Assembly (NCBI RefSeq): GCF_963678635.1
Contig: NC_087065.1
Coordinates: 14,052,743-14,116,742, forward strand
DNA from: Symsagittifera roscoffensis
Taxonomy: Eukaryota > Xenacoelomorpha > Acoela > Convolutidae
DNA: 64,000 nt
Direction of reading: 5' to 3'
Shown in pieces: positions 1-12,430 of this stretch (positions are counted from its first letter, which is position 1; every line of letters begins with the position of its first letter). The notes under the pieces were generated by a model, which made no database searches, was not told where the DNA came from, and worked only from the letters and a program-made list of their open reading frames with translations. The position numbers and the translations under genes were made by a program.

Positions 1-1850
1 TAGATAAAATCACGTTGTAGCAGAAGTTAAATTGAAGCTCCGCCTCTCATCAAATTTCATCTAATGACAACCCTAAAAATTTACATCTCTTGTCCTAGTG
101 AAGATTTCTCTACATCTAAAATGGACTAAACACACGTCTGATATCTAATTTGAGTCTAATTATCAGCCCTTCTTGCAATTTATCTCAAAATTGATGAGAC
201 AAACTCTCACCTAGTCCTCAGTTACTTCAAGATTTTGGTATGATCCGAAAAATAGAAGACAATTTTAAAGGATCATTTGCAGCAACTCAAATTAGCAGCG
301 TTCATTCGTTTGAGCTAATTCAACTAAACCGTTATTTTTGGATCAAATGCGTAAGTATTTACACAGAGGCGCAGCTGCGCTTCGCAAACATAAGCGAGAA
401 TACGACAAAAAGCAGCTCAAAAAATGCAAAAACAAGTAGAAATAAGCCTAGAATTATTAAGAAATCAGCTACGTCTCGGGTTCGATGTGCGAACTAGAAA
501 TTTTGAGTCTCACGCACTAACCACTCAGCTAAGCACGCTGAATCTTACAAACTAGCCACAAATAAAGCAGAGAACAGGTGCTGTGATATTTCAAATGAGT
601 CAAAGAGATCGTGATTATAGCAAAGGTACCACTAAATAATTGAACTCTTTTATTTGCGAGTTAGCTTACAAAAAAAAAGAAGATTCGTACTAAAACACAA
701 ACGCTCGCAAGCTCACTAGTCTAAAAAAGTGATGCATAAAAAACTAAAGCGAAAACATTTTTTGGAAAGTCTTACTAAAAGTTTTCTCATTTTGAACACC
801 AGTATTCCGGTTAGACGTTAGAGCACGCATTAACCGTTTCTAATAGAACAGGCTTATGAATTGCGTCAAAAACTGTAAGGTATTAGATAAAATCACGTTG
901 TAGCAGAAGTTAAATTGAAGCTCCGCCTCTCATCAAATTTCATCTAATGACAACCCTAAAAATTTACATCTCTTGTTCTAGTGAAGATTTCTCTACATCT
1001 AAAATGGACTAAACACACGTCTGATATCTAATTTGAGTCTAGATATCAGCCCTTCTTGCAATTTATCTCAAAATTGATGAGACAAAGTCTCACCTAGTCC
1101 TCAGTTACTTCAAGATTTTGGTATGATCCGAAAAATAGAAGACAATTTTAAAGGATCATTTGCAGCAACTCAAATTAGCAGCATTCATTCGTTTGAGCTA
1201 ATTCAACTAAACCGTTATTTTTGGATCAAATGCGTAAGTATTTACACAGAGGCGCAGCTGTGCTTCGCAAACATAAGCGAGAATACGACAAAAAGCAGCT
1301 CAATAAAATGCAAAAACAAGTAGAAATGAGCCTCGAATTAATAAGAAATCAGCTACGTCTCGGGTTCGATGTGCGAACTAGAAATTTTGAGTCCCACGCA
1401 CTAACCACTTAGCTAAGTACGCTGAATCTTACAAACTAGCCACAAATAAAGCAGAGAACAGATGCTGTGATATTTCAAATGAGTCAAAGAGATCGTGATT
1501 ATAGCAAACGTACCACTAAATAAGTGAACTCTTTTATTTGCGAGTTAGTTTACAAAAAAAAGAAGATTCGTACTAATACACAAACGCTCGCAAGCTCACT
1601 AGTCTAAAAAGTTGATGCATAAAAAACTAAAGCGAAAATATTTTCTGGAAAGTCTTACTAAAAGTTTTCTCATTTTTAACACCAGTATTCCGGTTAGACG
1701 TTAGAGCACGCATTTACCGTTTCTAATAGAACAGGCTTATGAATTGAGTCAAAAACTGTAAGGTATTAGATAAAATCACGTTGTTGCAGAAGTTAAATCG
1801 AAGCTCCGCCTCTCATAAATTTCATCTAATATATTCGACAACCCTAAAAA
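1..1850. repeat. 883-bp tandem repeat, 2.1 copies in window
   Basis: A long unit begins at 1, again at 884 and again at 1767, each time with TAGATAAAATCACGTTG, so the period is 883 bp. Copies 1 and 2 differ by scattered substitutions and a few 1-nt indels. The third copy ends near 1850. The array probably extends beyond the left edge. Each unit contains a fold-back with GCGCAGCTGCGC (near 370 and 1252) and, on the minus strand, a tRNA A-box-like stretch near 517-539. The short open frames inside the unit are not conserved between copies and I do not regard them as genes. It looks like a satellite or a tandemly duplicated non-autonomous element. Confidence 0.85.
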
Positions 1851-4800
1851 TTTACATCAGTTTTCGCGCCAGCAAGATTTGACTTTTGTGAACTCGAGCT
1901 TTCTTTGAGGTAATAAAATTTCAGAAAAAAACTTTACCTAGCACATAGTTCCTTCCCACTTTGCGAAGTAGTCTGAAACTTTATATCTTTCCAAAATCTC
2001 ATTAACATTTTTTCCATTCCTTGAAATCATTCGGATTTTAGCCCTTATCAGGAACATGGAAAAACGAACAGTAGAAATACAAATAAAACTAAGAGAAAGG
2101 AAACATGTTTTGGAAAAATAAAGCAGAAAAATTTATTACTTCTGTCAAACTAAATGTCGCTATAATTATTTACCCTATGAGAATGCAGTTTTTGCCCCTA
2201 ATCTGCGTGCTTAAATGAGGTAGTCAACTCAATGTTCTGTCATCAAAATTCATCAAGCACCAGTAATTAAGATAATGCGAGAAATGTGTCCATTTCAAGA
2301 TTCATGAAGCACAAAATTTGATCAAGGATTTTAATTTGGCACAATGTTTAGATTATTTTCATAAAATTTGGTTAGCATCAGAAAATTAGTTGATAGAAAT
2401 ATTTTCACGCAAAAAAAAAGTTATCAGTTTTCTGCTGAAAAAAAAAACAACATGACCTAAAAAGCTGCTGTCAGCCTACATTCCTTCAAATTTCCTACTC
2501 TGATTCAATTTTGACCACGAAGCAAATGATGAATAAACTGACATGAATTCATGCATGTGTTCCAAACTTTCAACCTTAGCCTCAACTTAAATTTGTTTAA
2601 TTTGCATTTATAACTAGTAGAAAAACTGCATACTAAACCTTGCATTATCGCCAAAACTTAATTTATGACTAATTTCTGTGTGAACTAAAACTTCTAAAAT
2701 TTCAGCCAAAAATTAAGGCTAACAGTTTGACTCTATTTACCTTATGCGCGTTGAAGAAATGAGCGAAGACAAGTTACAAGTGAATACTATTTGAAAATGA
2801 GGTTTGGGATTTGAACCGGTGTATTTTTGGGAAAAGAGGAGAATAAGTAGCCAGAGAGACTGGAGGGGAAAGGAGGCTTTAGATTTTTAAATCAGGTTGC
2901 CTCGCTTTATGTTTCTCTTTCTAAATACATATGCACATGTGATGTGTTTATACTATGGTGCGCAGTATCCCTTAGAAACGAAACAGAAAAACAGGCACGG
3001 CGGCGGGGAAAAACGAAAGCGAAAGGCAGTTTGGGATAATTAAGTGAGGCAAAAAATATATGACAGCAGAGGTAGTGGTAGTATTTAAATACTGATTGTA
3101 CAATTAGGCCCAAGTAGGAAGAGGTACTAGGTACTGGTTTTATTTGAGCTGAGGTTTGTGGGACTTGGCTTGGATTGGCTGTGGCAGCGGATGATATTGT
3201 TTGTGAGCTGATGACAAATAACGAGAGCCTCGGCAGCAGGTGAATTTGCAATGAATATTTCATTACTGCTCAGGTACTAATGCTGTAATAAAAGCGTATC
3301 ACGGCATGACACGCTCTCGCTCTAATTCTTCTCTGGGGTCGGGAGTGAGGGGGAATAATGGGGGAGGGGCTTGGAATATAAATACACAATGAGGTTGCAA
3401 TTGTGGGGCTAAATTAAAAAAGACCTTTTCTCTGTACTGTTCTTCCGTGCTGATTTGCCGGCCGGTCGAGCCCAGCAGCTGAAACGCTATTGAGAGTCTT
3501 TTAAATGTGGTTTAAAGCCAAACAGACACTGGCTTCAATTCCACGGTGGTTCCCCTCTTTTCACTCCCTTTTTATTCTAAAAATATCACTGAAGAAAAAC
3601 CCATTGTGAAAAAAGATGTCCAGTTAAACATGACTGTACAATAATTCGATATCTTAGTTCGAACTGCATTACATTGGACAGCAACAACTAAACAACGAAT
3701 TTCATTCTTTTCAAAACAACCCTAGCTGAAACAACACATCTGGATATACTAGACATCTAGATCGCGAAAAAATCCGCATTAGCTTTCTGGCTTCACATCT
3801 TAAATTTCAGAAAACATTAACTCAATTAGGACTTGGCCACAGGGTTGGCAGAAAAAAAACAACTGGTGTTTAAAACATGTTTTAAACATTGTTTTAAACA
3901 GGCGTTTTTTTTCACGTGTTTTTTTGTGTTTTTTTTTTCAAGTTTCAGGCCTTAATTGGGATGAAATATGTTCAATCTTACAAGCACATTCAAAGGACAA
4001 AATTAGAACCATCATATCAGGTTCCGCTGAAACTCTACAAAACCGTGCGTCCTGGTAACAGCAATCAAACAGCACCGAAATAAACAATTCACGGTGACTG
4101 AAGATCTGTACTATTTAAACACTGCTAAACGCCTCAGGAAATGGTCAAACTAAACTGCTGTACATGACAGTTATACAGATAAAAGGGAATCTTATAGTAA
4201 AATCTATTTATCTTGATTACATTAACAAATTAAATTCAGCTGTACGAACGAACCTCCAAGGTGATTCCTAATGAATACTAATTCTGATAAGAAAGCTTTG
4301 AAATCGAAGGAATTCAAAAATTCTCACCTGTAATTTAGATGATGGTTTTTGTGACCGACCCTCTTATATTTTTTATTGTTCGATAAAAACAGCCAATAAA
4401 TTCGTTTTGGCAAAAACGCGTGACTAAAATAAGTGACTAATCTTGGCTGCTTCTGCGCAGTTGTGAATTTTGGGTTCGAATTTAATTCGTTGAGTTGAAC
4501 GATGAAAAATGTTCAAACAGCGTGAGTTTTGGAGTGGTTTGAAAATGAGGCCGTGTCTTGGTATAATTAAATCACGACTTATCGAGCTCGCAAGACAAGA
4601 CACAACCAACGTACGAATTGCACAAGATTGAGGCAAGAGGTGAGGTTAATTCAGATACTGATTCAGAAAAACGTAAGAAACTGAAGGTAGTGTGTGTGGT
4701 TGTAAATGAAAACACGAAGAAAAACATCGCACACCAATAAAAACCAGTCGAGGGCTCTTTTTAGATTGACTATCATCTCAAAAACACAAAACTGCATCTA

Positions 4801-7539
4801 GTTTAATATCTAGTCAGTAATAACGACGATTGATGCACCAGAACCTCAAGCTTGTTTTTACAACTTGAGTAAAAAATTTGCACTTAAATCCCAAAAGAAA
4901 GAACCCCAACGAAAGCAAAGAAGTCGAAGAAAGTTCAAGTGAAAAGAATAGAGTCAGTTAATTGAAAGAATATCCTATTTCCGTGAGAAAACAGCACCAG
5001 ACTTGAAAAAGAGCACAAAAATCTAAGCTTCTTGTGATTCGGTTTTCATCAATTACCTTTTGAACAATCACTGAGATTACCGAATAAAACCAACGGACAA
5101 TTTAACGTAAGAGTGCACTGTTCGCAAAAAAATGACCCAACACTTACGAACCATCTAACTGGGAAAGGCTAACAATAGGTTGAAATTTAAAGTTGTTATG
5201 ATTACACGTCTCAGAGAGTGGCAAGCATATTTTTTCCCCAGATCATTTCTTTCACTCATTTTCAGGTTACCTCAAACAAATCTCGCACGGCATCGATAGT
5301 GATTTTATAGGAAAATCCATCTACTCTTGATTCGGATTCAGCGAAAAAAACTTTTCCAACAAAGTCTGCTTATCGAAAAAAAAACGCGAACTCTGATTTT
5401 CGACTTAAGTATGACGTGGAAGTGGATTCGCAAAATCGCAATTTGATTTCACAATTTTTTTCCTTTAGTTAGGCTTCACCCACTTCTGTCCAAAAAAAAC
5501 AGAGAACGTACAAAACTTCAACCAATGATTACAAAAAAATACAATAACGTTTCAACTACTTACACTTGATTTCCACCCATAAAGCAATTTACTAAAAACT
5601 GAGTTAAATCCTAGCTCGAAAATATTTGCGATGCCAGCAAAAAAAACAAAGCCAATAGAGCTGGGCAAAAAATGACATGAACTCATAGAAACCAAAAACA
5701 ATTAATTTAAACTTGAACAATTTTCTAATTTCGGAACTCAACCTTTGATTATTACCAATTTTTTTTTATAAAATCTAGCCAACAGACAGTTGGAAAAGAG
5801 TCAATGATTAAAAGTAAACAGAACAAAATACTGACGTCTTTTTTGAAAAGATTGCTACTTTCCATATAAGAAAAAATAGATGACCAAAAAGCTCTTTTAA
5901 TTTCTGGAACAATTTATGAATGACACTTTTTGATTAAGAGAAAACTGGATCAATAGGTAAATTTATTATTTCATTGGTAAAATTGAAATTTAAATTCCAC
6001 TTTCGACAGTAAAAGTCGATCATGTTTTTCGAGACCTTAACACTTTTGCGATAGTGGAGTTTACTTTCAGTTTAGCAAAGGAAATGAACTGACTCCAAAA
6101 GAAATCAAACGTCAAACCTCAAAAAAAGTAAATTTGATCTTGAACAAAATTTAAGACTTTTCCAGAAAAAAATCATTATGAACTATATAGGAGTCAGAAC
6201 TACGTTCATCGACTCTTAAAGTTGCTGAATGAAACAACCAGAGCATACACACTTTTACGCTTTTACCCACCCCACCCCGAGGAAGCTCAAATAAAATTTC
6301 CAACCTAAACCAGCGGTTTCACACGGCTATGAATACAGACGAAAGGTGAATAAAACTGACAAACCAGTGTATGAGCAATTTCATAGAATCAATGCAGATC
6401 TTCGCAGTACTTACGATTAAACACAAACACAGCGTGACAAACTAAACAGAAAACAAGACGAAATTGGCCAAGCCGGAAAAAAAATGAAAAAAAAGTCCCG
6501 ATTTGTCACGACAAATGAAAGTCAAAGTTACCATCAAAAGAAACCTGATTCAGAGGTTTCAAAGCCGAGTACCTTTGACTTTAACAAAAAAGATCAAGTA
6601 GGGATGCCTGGGTCGATGAACATTTATTTAGTTCGCTTATTTGCACTTTCATTATCGGAGAGATTTATTTGCTATTCCTTTCAACAAATGAATTTACAAT
6701 AAAATAGCAAAATCAAATCGCGAAAAAGTAAATTTGTGAAAGAACAAATTTTAGACACAGGCGAAGCATCGCTTCGCAATACTTGCGATACAACACAAAC
6801 ATAGCATTTTAAAATAACCGGCAGAAAATGGAACGGGAGCAAATAAATTGAAGAAAATAATTTTACACAAAAACGAAGCGGAGCGTTGTGCAACTTTACC
6901 AAAACTAAAAAAATAAATGATAAAAATGATGAAAAAATTCGAAAATGCCGAAAAAACTAAATCTGTCACCAAGAATAAAGAGTACAAAAAACTAGTGAAA
7001 ACGAATGTAAACAAAACAGTTTATACAAATTCGCATCAAAATATCTGGAAAAAAATTGCCTGCATAATTAGGAACGTTACAAAAAGCTTTCGGAATAATG
7101 AAAAAAAATCTGAATTTTCAAAAAAAAAAAATTATTTCTGCGGAAGCCGACGAAAAAAAGCAGAACGACACGAACACAGCCGAAAAATTTACTCTTTGCC
7201 AAAAAAAAACGGGTCTCAACTGGAATCGAACTCCAAGGCTTTATCGTCTCAAGCATGGGAATTACAGCAAATTGGAAAATTGGATCTTCAAAAAGCCGGG
7301 CTACGGGAATTAAACCGACAAAAATAAACAGACATACGATAGCACAAAAAAGCACAAAAACTCCAGTTTGCAAACAAAGGCAGGATTTGAAGCGGAACCC
7401 TTTGCGGTGTCAAGCAGTTGTGTTACCTCTACGCCAGATGGTTGATTGAAGCGTTAAAAAAGCCGAAAAACCTGAATATTTTTTGTTACCCTTTTCCTTT
7501 CAGAACACAATTACGCACACAAAAAACTGTTTCGATAAA
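1851..7539. other. AT-rich intergenic host DNA, no gene recognised
   Basis: This stretch is dominated by A-runs and T-runs. I could not recognise a protein in any frame. It holds a locally GC-richer patch around 2990-3480 and short dispersed fold-back repeats near 6391 and 6760. An open frame on the minus strand at 2907-3263 has no recognisable domain. A 41-codon open frame on the plus strand near 4509 is also unrecognised. Small exons of intron-containing genes could be hidden here. Confidence 0.5.
3340..3400 (+). promoter_or_regulatory. Possible core promoter (G-rich box plus TATA-like box)
   Basis: A run of purine-rich GGGGGAGGGGC is followed within about ten bases by TATAAATA (about 3377-3384), in the only GC-richer patch of the left flank. 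The arrangement resembles a GC box plus TATA box. No gene could be recognised downstream, so this is only a weak suggestion. Confidence 0.2.
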
Positions 7540-8230
7540 ATAACTAGGAGTGAATATTTTTGAGTTTGATTTGGCAGGATAATCTTCGAGAGAATCAAGA
7601 AATTTAAAAAAACGGTCAAAAAATCAAAAAAAATTTTTTTTCCGAGGGCCATTACTTTTTATGGAGAAACATCTGGGCTTAGCCGCATATGTAGAGGAAC
7701 TTTCCACAACCCGTTCTACCCATTATAACCAAAATCTCAGATTTGGGAGGGTCGTTTTTGAGAAAAATCAAAGTTTTAAAAAACGGTCAAAAATCGAAAA
7801 TCGACTTCTCTGAGGGCCATAACTTTTGTGTAAACAAAATTGGCATAGCAGCTTATGCAAGGGAGCTTCTCACAATTTGTTCTATTCGTTGAACCCAAAA
7901 TCAGATTTGGGAGGATAGTTTTGGAGAAAATGAAAAAAAAAATTGGTTCAAAAATCCCCCCCACACGCACACACTTTTTCGAAGGCTGTAGAAGCTGGGG
8001 TAAGGTATAAAGACACTAGGGGATTATGCAGGCACACAGGCGAGTTGGCGGATTTCCCATTGGTACCAATTTTCTGGAGAGCGGTAGAGTAGTTTTTGAG
8101 AAAAACTAAATCTTTGAAGAAAAAAAATGGAAAATTTTTCCATAGCCTCTTAAAAAAAAATAAAAACCCGATCCCATACATTTTCATAATACCTGTTTTT
8201 ATCAAACAGGAAATATTATTTTGTACCATT
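7540..8230. repeat. Dispersed repeat, copy A, with internal minisatellite of about 165 bp
   Basis: Two to three diverged units of about 165 bp occur here. Each includes AAAACGGTCAAAAAT, then GAGGGCCAT, then a TTCT/TTGAACC-like stretch, then CAGATTTGGGAGG and TTTTGAGAAAA. The array is followed by a unique end with CGAAGGCTGTAGA, ATGCAGGCACACA and CATACATTTTCAT. The same order of parts is found again at 11190-12430, which shows that this is a repeat family rather than a chance array. Confidence 0.7.
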
Positions 8231-9962
8231 CTCAGTTTTGTTTTCGAAAAACCATTAGTAAAATAAATAAGTCAACAGACCGCCAATATTGAAACTAACG
8301 TGAACCATTTTTATGGAATAATTAAAAACCCAAAACACATTTACACCACTTAAATGATTGAAAATTCGGATCAATTGAGCTATCCCCCCCCCCCCACTCC
8401 CGCGTGGGGGAAATAGCTCAACAGGTACTTGAGGCATGTTTATAACCACTTGAAAATATTTTAATATATGAAACCATGAGACAGAATCTCCGGCGAACCT
8501 GGAACACCATAGTTCACAATATATCAAAACTCAAAAAATACTTTCAGATTAATAAAAAATCACTACAACTGATGCATTTAGTTGATGCGTCGTAAATTTA
8601 AAAAGTTGTCTCGTACAATTGACGTGATGCGGAGAACAGTTGTCTGTATTCTAATACAAAATTATAGCACCAACCATGGTAACTTGCTTTCCTCGAGGCA
8701 ATGGTAGCCCAAACAAAAGTTCACTCAATTGATCCGACAATTCACTTGCTTTTGGAATGAATTACAGATTTTTTCGTTAGTTAGAGATGTTATCCCTGCT
8801 GAACATAGGAATTGAGGGTTTAGCTAAAATGAAAAGACTAACCAAAATCTGCGGAAGGTTGATTGGCGATGGCAAAGCTGATGTTACACGTGTTTTAGTG
8901 ACTGACCAACTGGAGAAAAGTAAGCAAAACAGGCCGAATGGAAACTGAGTTGGTCAAGATGTTACTGCAACCTGTGCTGTTGAAAACGGGACGGGACGAT
9001 TTGAGGTTTTATTGCCTGTGGAATTTATATTGAATTGTCCCAGCTCCAAAAACCAAACCAAACCAATGCTACACAACATAGATAAAACACACTTAAACGG
9101 CTGAAAAAGGAAAGTGGGGAAATTCAGTCGACAGAGAGCCAAAATAAAACCAAAACTCAACTCAAGTCGAAACAAAACCGCGTGAATAACAAATACAAGT
9201 GAACAAAATGGAAGATATACATCCACATATAACATCAGGCACAGAATTGTGGGGCTAATACAATTTACACATCATGCATAATGGTAGCTGAAGCGAGGCT
9301 AAAATATTACAGTGAAAGAAAGTGTGTACAAATTGGATAATAATAATGAAAATTGGGAAATTATGGATCGATTAAGCTGGTGGTGAGAGAAAATGAAGCT
9401 AAGGCAGGCAAAAAGGCGCACCAAATGAGATACAAGCAGCAATATGGAACCAAACCAAAGAAGGTTTCATCCAAATTTTCCAAAGAAAACACAATTTAGA
9501 ATGAAACATCAAAAACTACACCACAATATAAATTGTGGTGTAGTTTTTGAACCTTTTGGTTCAAGATTTTCCACGTACAAAAAGAAAAAAGTAAGGAGAT
9601 CAAGATTACTGCGGTTTGTAACCTTCGTATGTACGTTTTTTTACCTAAGTTGTTAAGTAGGCTACCAATATCAAAAAAGCTTTAGGCTGTTTATGTAGAA
9701 TATATCTTTTTGGACCAAAGTATTTCAGATTTATTTAAAAAATAGGATTTACAAATTTTATCCCCATAAAAAAGTGTAATTTATTTTAAGTTTTATCATC
9801 TAACTGATCGATTGAATAGTAAACAGTACAACTGCATTTATCAACCAATAAAGCTATTAGAAAGTAGCTCCGTTAGAAAATAGCTTCACTAGCATCTTCA
9901 TTTTTGATTCTCATTTCTTATCTTGGGTAGCACTTCGTCGCCATGTTTCATCAATTTGTTTA
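8231..9962. other. Intergenic host DNA with a C-run and a strong hairpin
   Basis: No gene was recognised. A homopolymer of about thirteen C residues lies near 8385-8398 and is followed by a GTGGGGG that can pair with it. A perfect 17-bp inverted repeat lies at 9511-9548. The region lies downstream of the TMEM60-like gene on its strand. Confidence 0.5.
9511..9561. repeat. Perfect 17-bp inverted repeat followed by a second short hairpin
   Basis: The arm AAAAACTACACCACAAT (9511-9527) is followed by a 4-base loop and its exact reverse complement (9532-9548). Directly after it, GAACC-TTTT-GGTTC (9548-9561) forms another hairpin. The stem is perfect and the loop tiny, so it is more likely a cruciform or recent fold-back than a microRNA precursor. 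Confidence 0.75.
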
Positions 9963-10399
9963 TCACGTGGAAAATAAACAACGGTCGTTGCCCGTCTCGT
10001 CTGTCAATCAAGAAACATATTTCTTCTCTTTTCAGGTCACGCTGTGCGCAACTCACAGCTACAAAACACCAAGCCTGTCATTAAAACATGAAGGGGCGCA
10101 AAAACGACAATCCACGAAAATGACACATCACTCGACGATAACTTTATGAAGAGAAATAATTTAAAGATGAACCATGCAAACGCAATTCCTTGTGTTTTGC
10201 AGATGCGGATGAAAAAGACGTTTTCGCGTGGTACTTCCATGAATAAGCGGAAATAAGCAATTAGTCGGAAATATAAATTGGTAACATCGCAGATGAAAAG
10301 TGGCGCAAAAACTGTAAACCAATCTAGATCGAAAACTTCATCTATTTTAAGGGTTAGTAGAATGGTAAAAATGAAGACGGATAATACGTGTAGAAGCAT
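9963..10399 (-). CDS. TMEM60/TMEM185-family multi-pass membrane protein, two exons
   Basis: A predicted 126-residue integral membrane protein. Exon 1 is 10399-10057 and exon 2 is 10000-9963, joined across a 56-nt intron (GTGAGT at 10056, TTGACAG at 10001). The protein shows two repeats of the family pattern: a hydrophobic helix, then LKIDE, an aromatic-rich stretch, VFAPL and another helix near residues 17-36; and a second round with KLSSSD and VVFAPLHVL near residues 88-107. This alternation of K-L-D/E, W/F and F-x-P-L is what TMEM60 and TMEM185 proteins show, and the predicted length is close to vertebrate TMEM60 (133 aa). A TTTGTTTCAG acceptor-like site lies about 30 nt upstream of the chosen ATG, so a 5' UTR exon or trans-splice site is possible. 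The biochemical role of the family is poorly known. The exon 2 tail is inferred from splice signals only. Confidence 0.6.
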
Positions 10400-10429
10400 T
10401 TCGAACACTGTCAACCCGAGCCATTTAGC

Positions 10430-11189
10430 TGAAACAAAGAAAAAGTTGATTGAAATCTTCGCTGAAGATTGCGCATATTTTTTGGTCATCTATTATTATT
10501 TTTCGTCGCACAGAAAGTTCCGATTACATTCACTAAAAAAAAACGTTTAAACACAGCCAACAAACACTTGGAAGAGAAAAAATACTGACTTGGTTTTTTT
10601 GGATAAATTCCTCAATTTTCGTATTTCTAAAACAGCTTACGATTGATCAAAAGATGAAATAATTGGATCAATGAGTAAATTTTTTACTTCGCTGCGAATT
10701 CTGAAAATTAAACTGCATTTGCAAAACTAGAAGTCAATCACGTTTTCGTGACCTTTACAGTTTAACTGTTACTTAAGTGGCGTTTTTCTTCATTTTACCT
10801 AGAAAAACTGAATTAAACTTGAAATAGTAATCAGAAACCAAACTGCGAAAAAGTAAATTTGACCTGAACAAATTTTAAGGCTTTTCCTGAAAGAAGAGTA
10901 TGAGTCTGAACTACATTCATCGACTATTATAACTGTGTTTTTTTTTCTTTTTAAAACGAAACCTTGCATCATATTTTCTGCCAACTTTTCGAATCACGGC
11001 TGAAAAGGTCTTCAATGTGATACACAGCGGCAAACTGAGATTCGCACCTCTTATCATACAAGACAAGCATAAAAAAAACGTGACTCGAAAAAAAAATGAA
11101 AAACGTTAACTAGGTGAACCAAAATTTTTGTATGTCCATCGATGAAGGAAACCTAGAAACCAGTTGAAGCTGAAGGAAGGTATTTGATA
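10430..11189. other. Intergenic host DNA
   Basis: AT-rich sequence upstream of the TMEM60-like gene. No conserved protein, RNA gene or clear repeat was seen apart from short A- and T-runs. Confidence 0.5.
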
Positions 11190-12430
11190 TTTTTGAATTT
11201 GTTATAAAGCTGCAAGACAAATGCGTACTTTCAAAAATTGGAATTTGCCCAAAACCTTTGCCGAAGTTGTTTCTCTAGGAGTTAAAAAATATTTGATATT
11301 TTGGAACGTTTACAAAAATATAACATTTCTCGTACAAAAAATAAGGAATAGCCAATTCTGCAGGAAAAATTCGCGCAATCACTTCTCTCGATTGAACTTT
11401 TTATCTCAGATATGTTAGGGTAGTTTTTAAGAAAATTTTGCAAAACGGTCGAAGTTCAAAAACTTTGGGAAATCTGTGATTTTTTCTGCTTAAAGTTGGT
11501 CGTGGCCCGTAAAGCAAAAAAAAATTCCCAACATCGGATTTCTCGATTGAACTATTGGCCTGAGATTTGGCAGGGTAACTTCCAGGTAAAGTAAAAAAAA
11601 CTTCAAAAAACGGCCTTACTTCCAACTTTCATTTATTTCAAGTCCATCACTTTTTTCAAGAAAAAAAAACAGGACGTAGAACAGTATAAAGGTAAAATTT
11701 CAAGAACATTTTGGGTCGATTAAACCTATGATATCAGATTTGGGAGGATAGTTATCGAGAAAAGTCCAAAAAACGGGCAACAAATCAGAGAGTTGACCTT
11801 TCCGAAAATCATATCTATTCCTTAGAAAAATGAGGGCGTAGCCGCTAATGAAGAAGAGATTCATCTAACCTGTAATTTCCAATGAAACCAAGAACCCAGC
11901 TTTGGTAGGGTTGTTCTCGAAAAAGTTTCAAAAAAAAGGTCAAAACTTTCAATATTTTATGTGTAATAGAATCTGTGAGAGGCCGCTAATTCCGGGAAGC
12001 TTAACCACTACGCGTTATCTCTTTTGAACCCACAACCTCATGTTTGAGAGGCTAGTTTTCAAGATTCAAAAAGATTCTAAAAACGGTCAAAAGAATCATA
12101 TAGGTCACTGAGGGCGATAATTTTACGTGTAAAAAAAGTTTTGGGGCAACCGCTTATGGAGGTCAGTGATTCTAAATCGTTCTATTCATTAAAACCAAAA
12201 CCTCAGATCGGTCAAATATCCCCCCTCGACACTTTCGAAGGCTGTAGACAAAAGCTTAAAGCAAACAGAGATCAGGGGAGCATGCAGGCACACAAGAGTG
12301 TTAGCAGTCTTTCTATGGATATCCCTTTTTTGAAAATCGAAAGAAGGATTTTTGATAAAGCGTCTCAAAAAAAACAGCCCATACATTTTCATAGTACCTT
12401 TTTTTATCAAGCAGGAAATCTAGACAAACA
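11190..12430. repeat. Dispersed repeat, copy B, with expanded minisatellite
   Basis: A second copy of the family seen at 7540-8230. About six diverged units of 150-175 bp share AAACGGTCAA-like, GAGGGC-like, CAGATTTGGGAGG and GTTTTC/GAGAAAA blocks. The array is followed by the same end module: CGAAGGCTGTAGA (12236), CATGCAGGCACACA (12280) and CATACATTTTCATAGTACC (12379). Unit number differs between the copies while the end module is retained. Confidence 0.7.

Noticed and set aside
2907-3263. 118-codon open frame on the minus strand
   Set aside because: No domain, no homologous copy, and composition typical of noncoding GC-richer DNA.
7200-7450. tRNA genes on the minus strand (GTTCGATTCC-like and TGGCGTAGAGGT-like boxes)
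   Set aside because: Acceptor stems do not pair and spacing is wrong; at best these are tRNA-derived repeat remnants.
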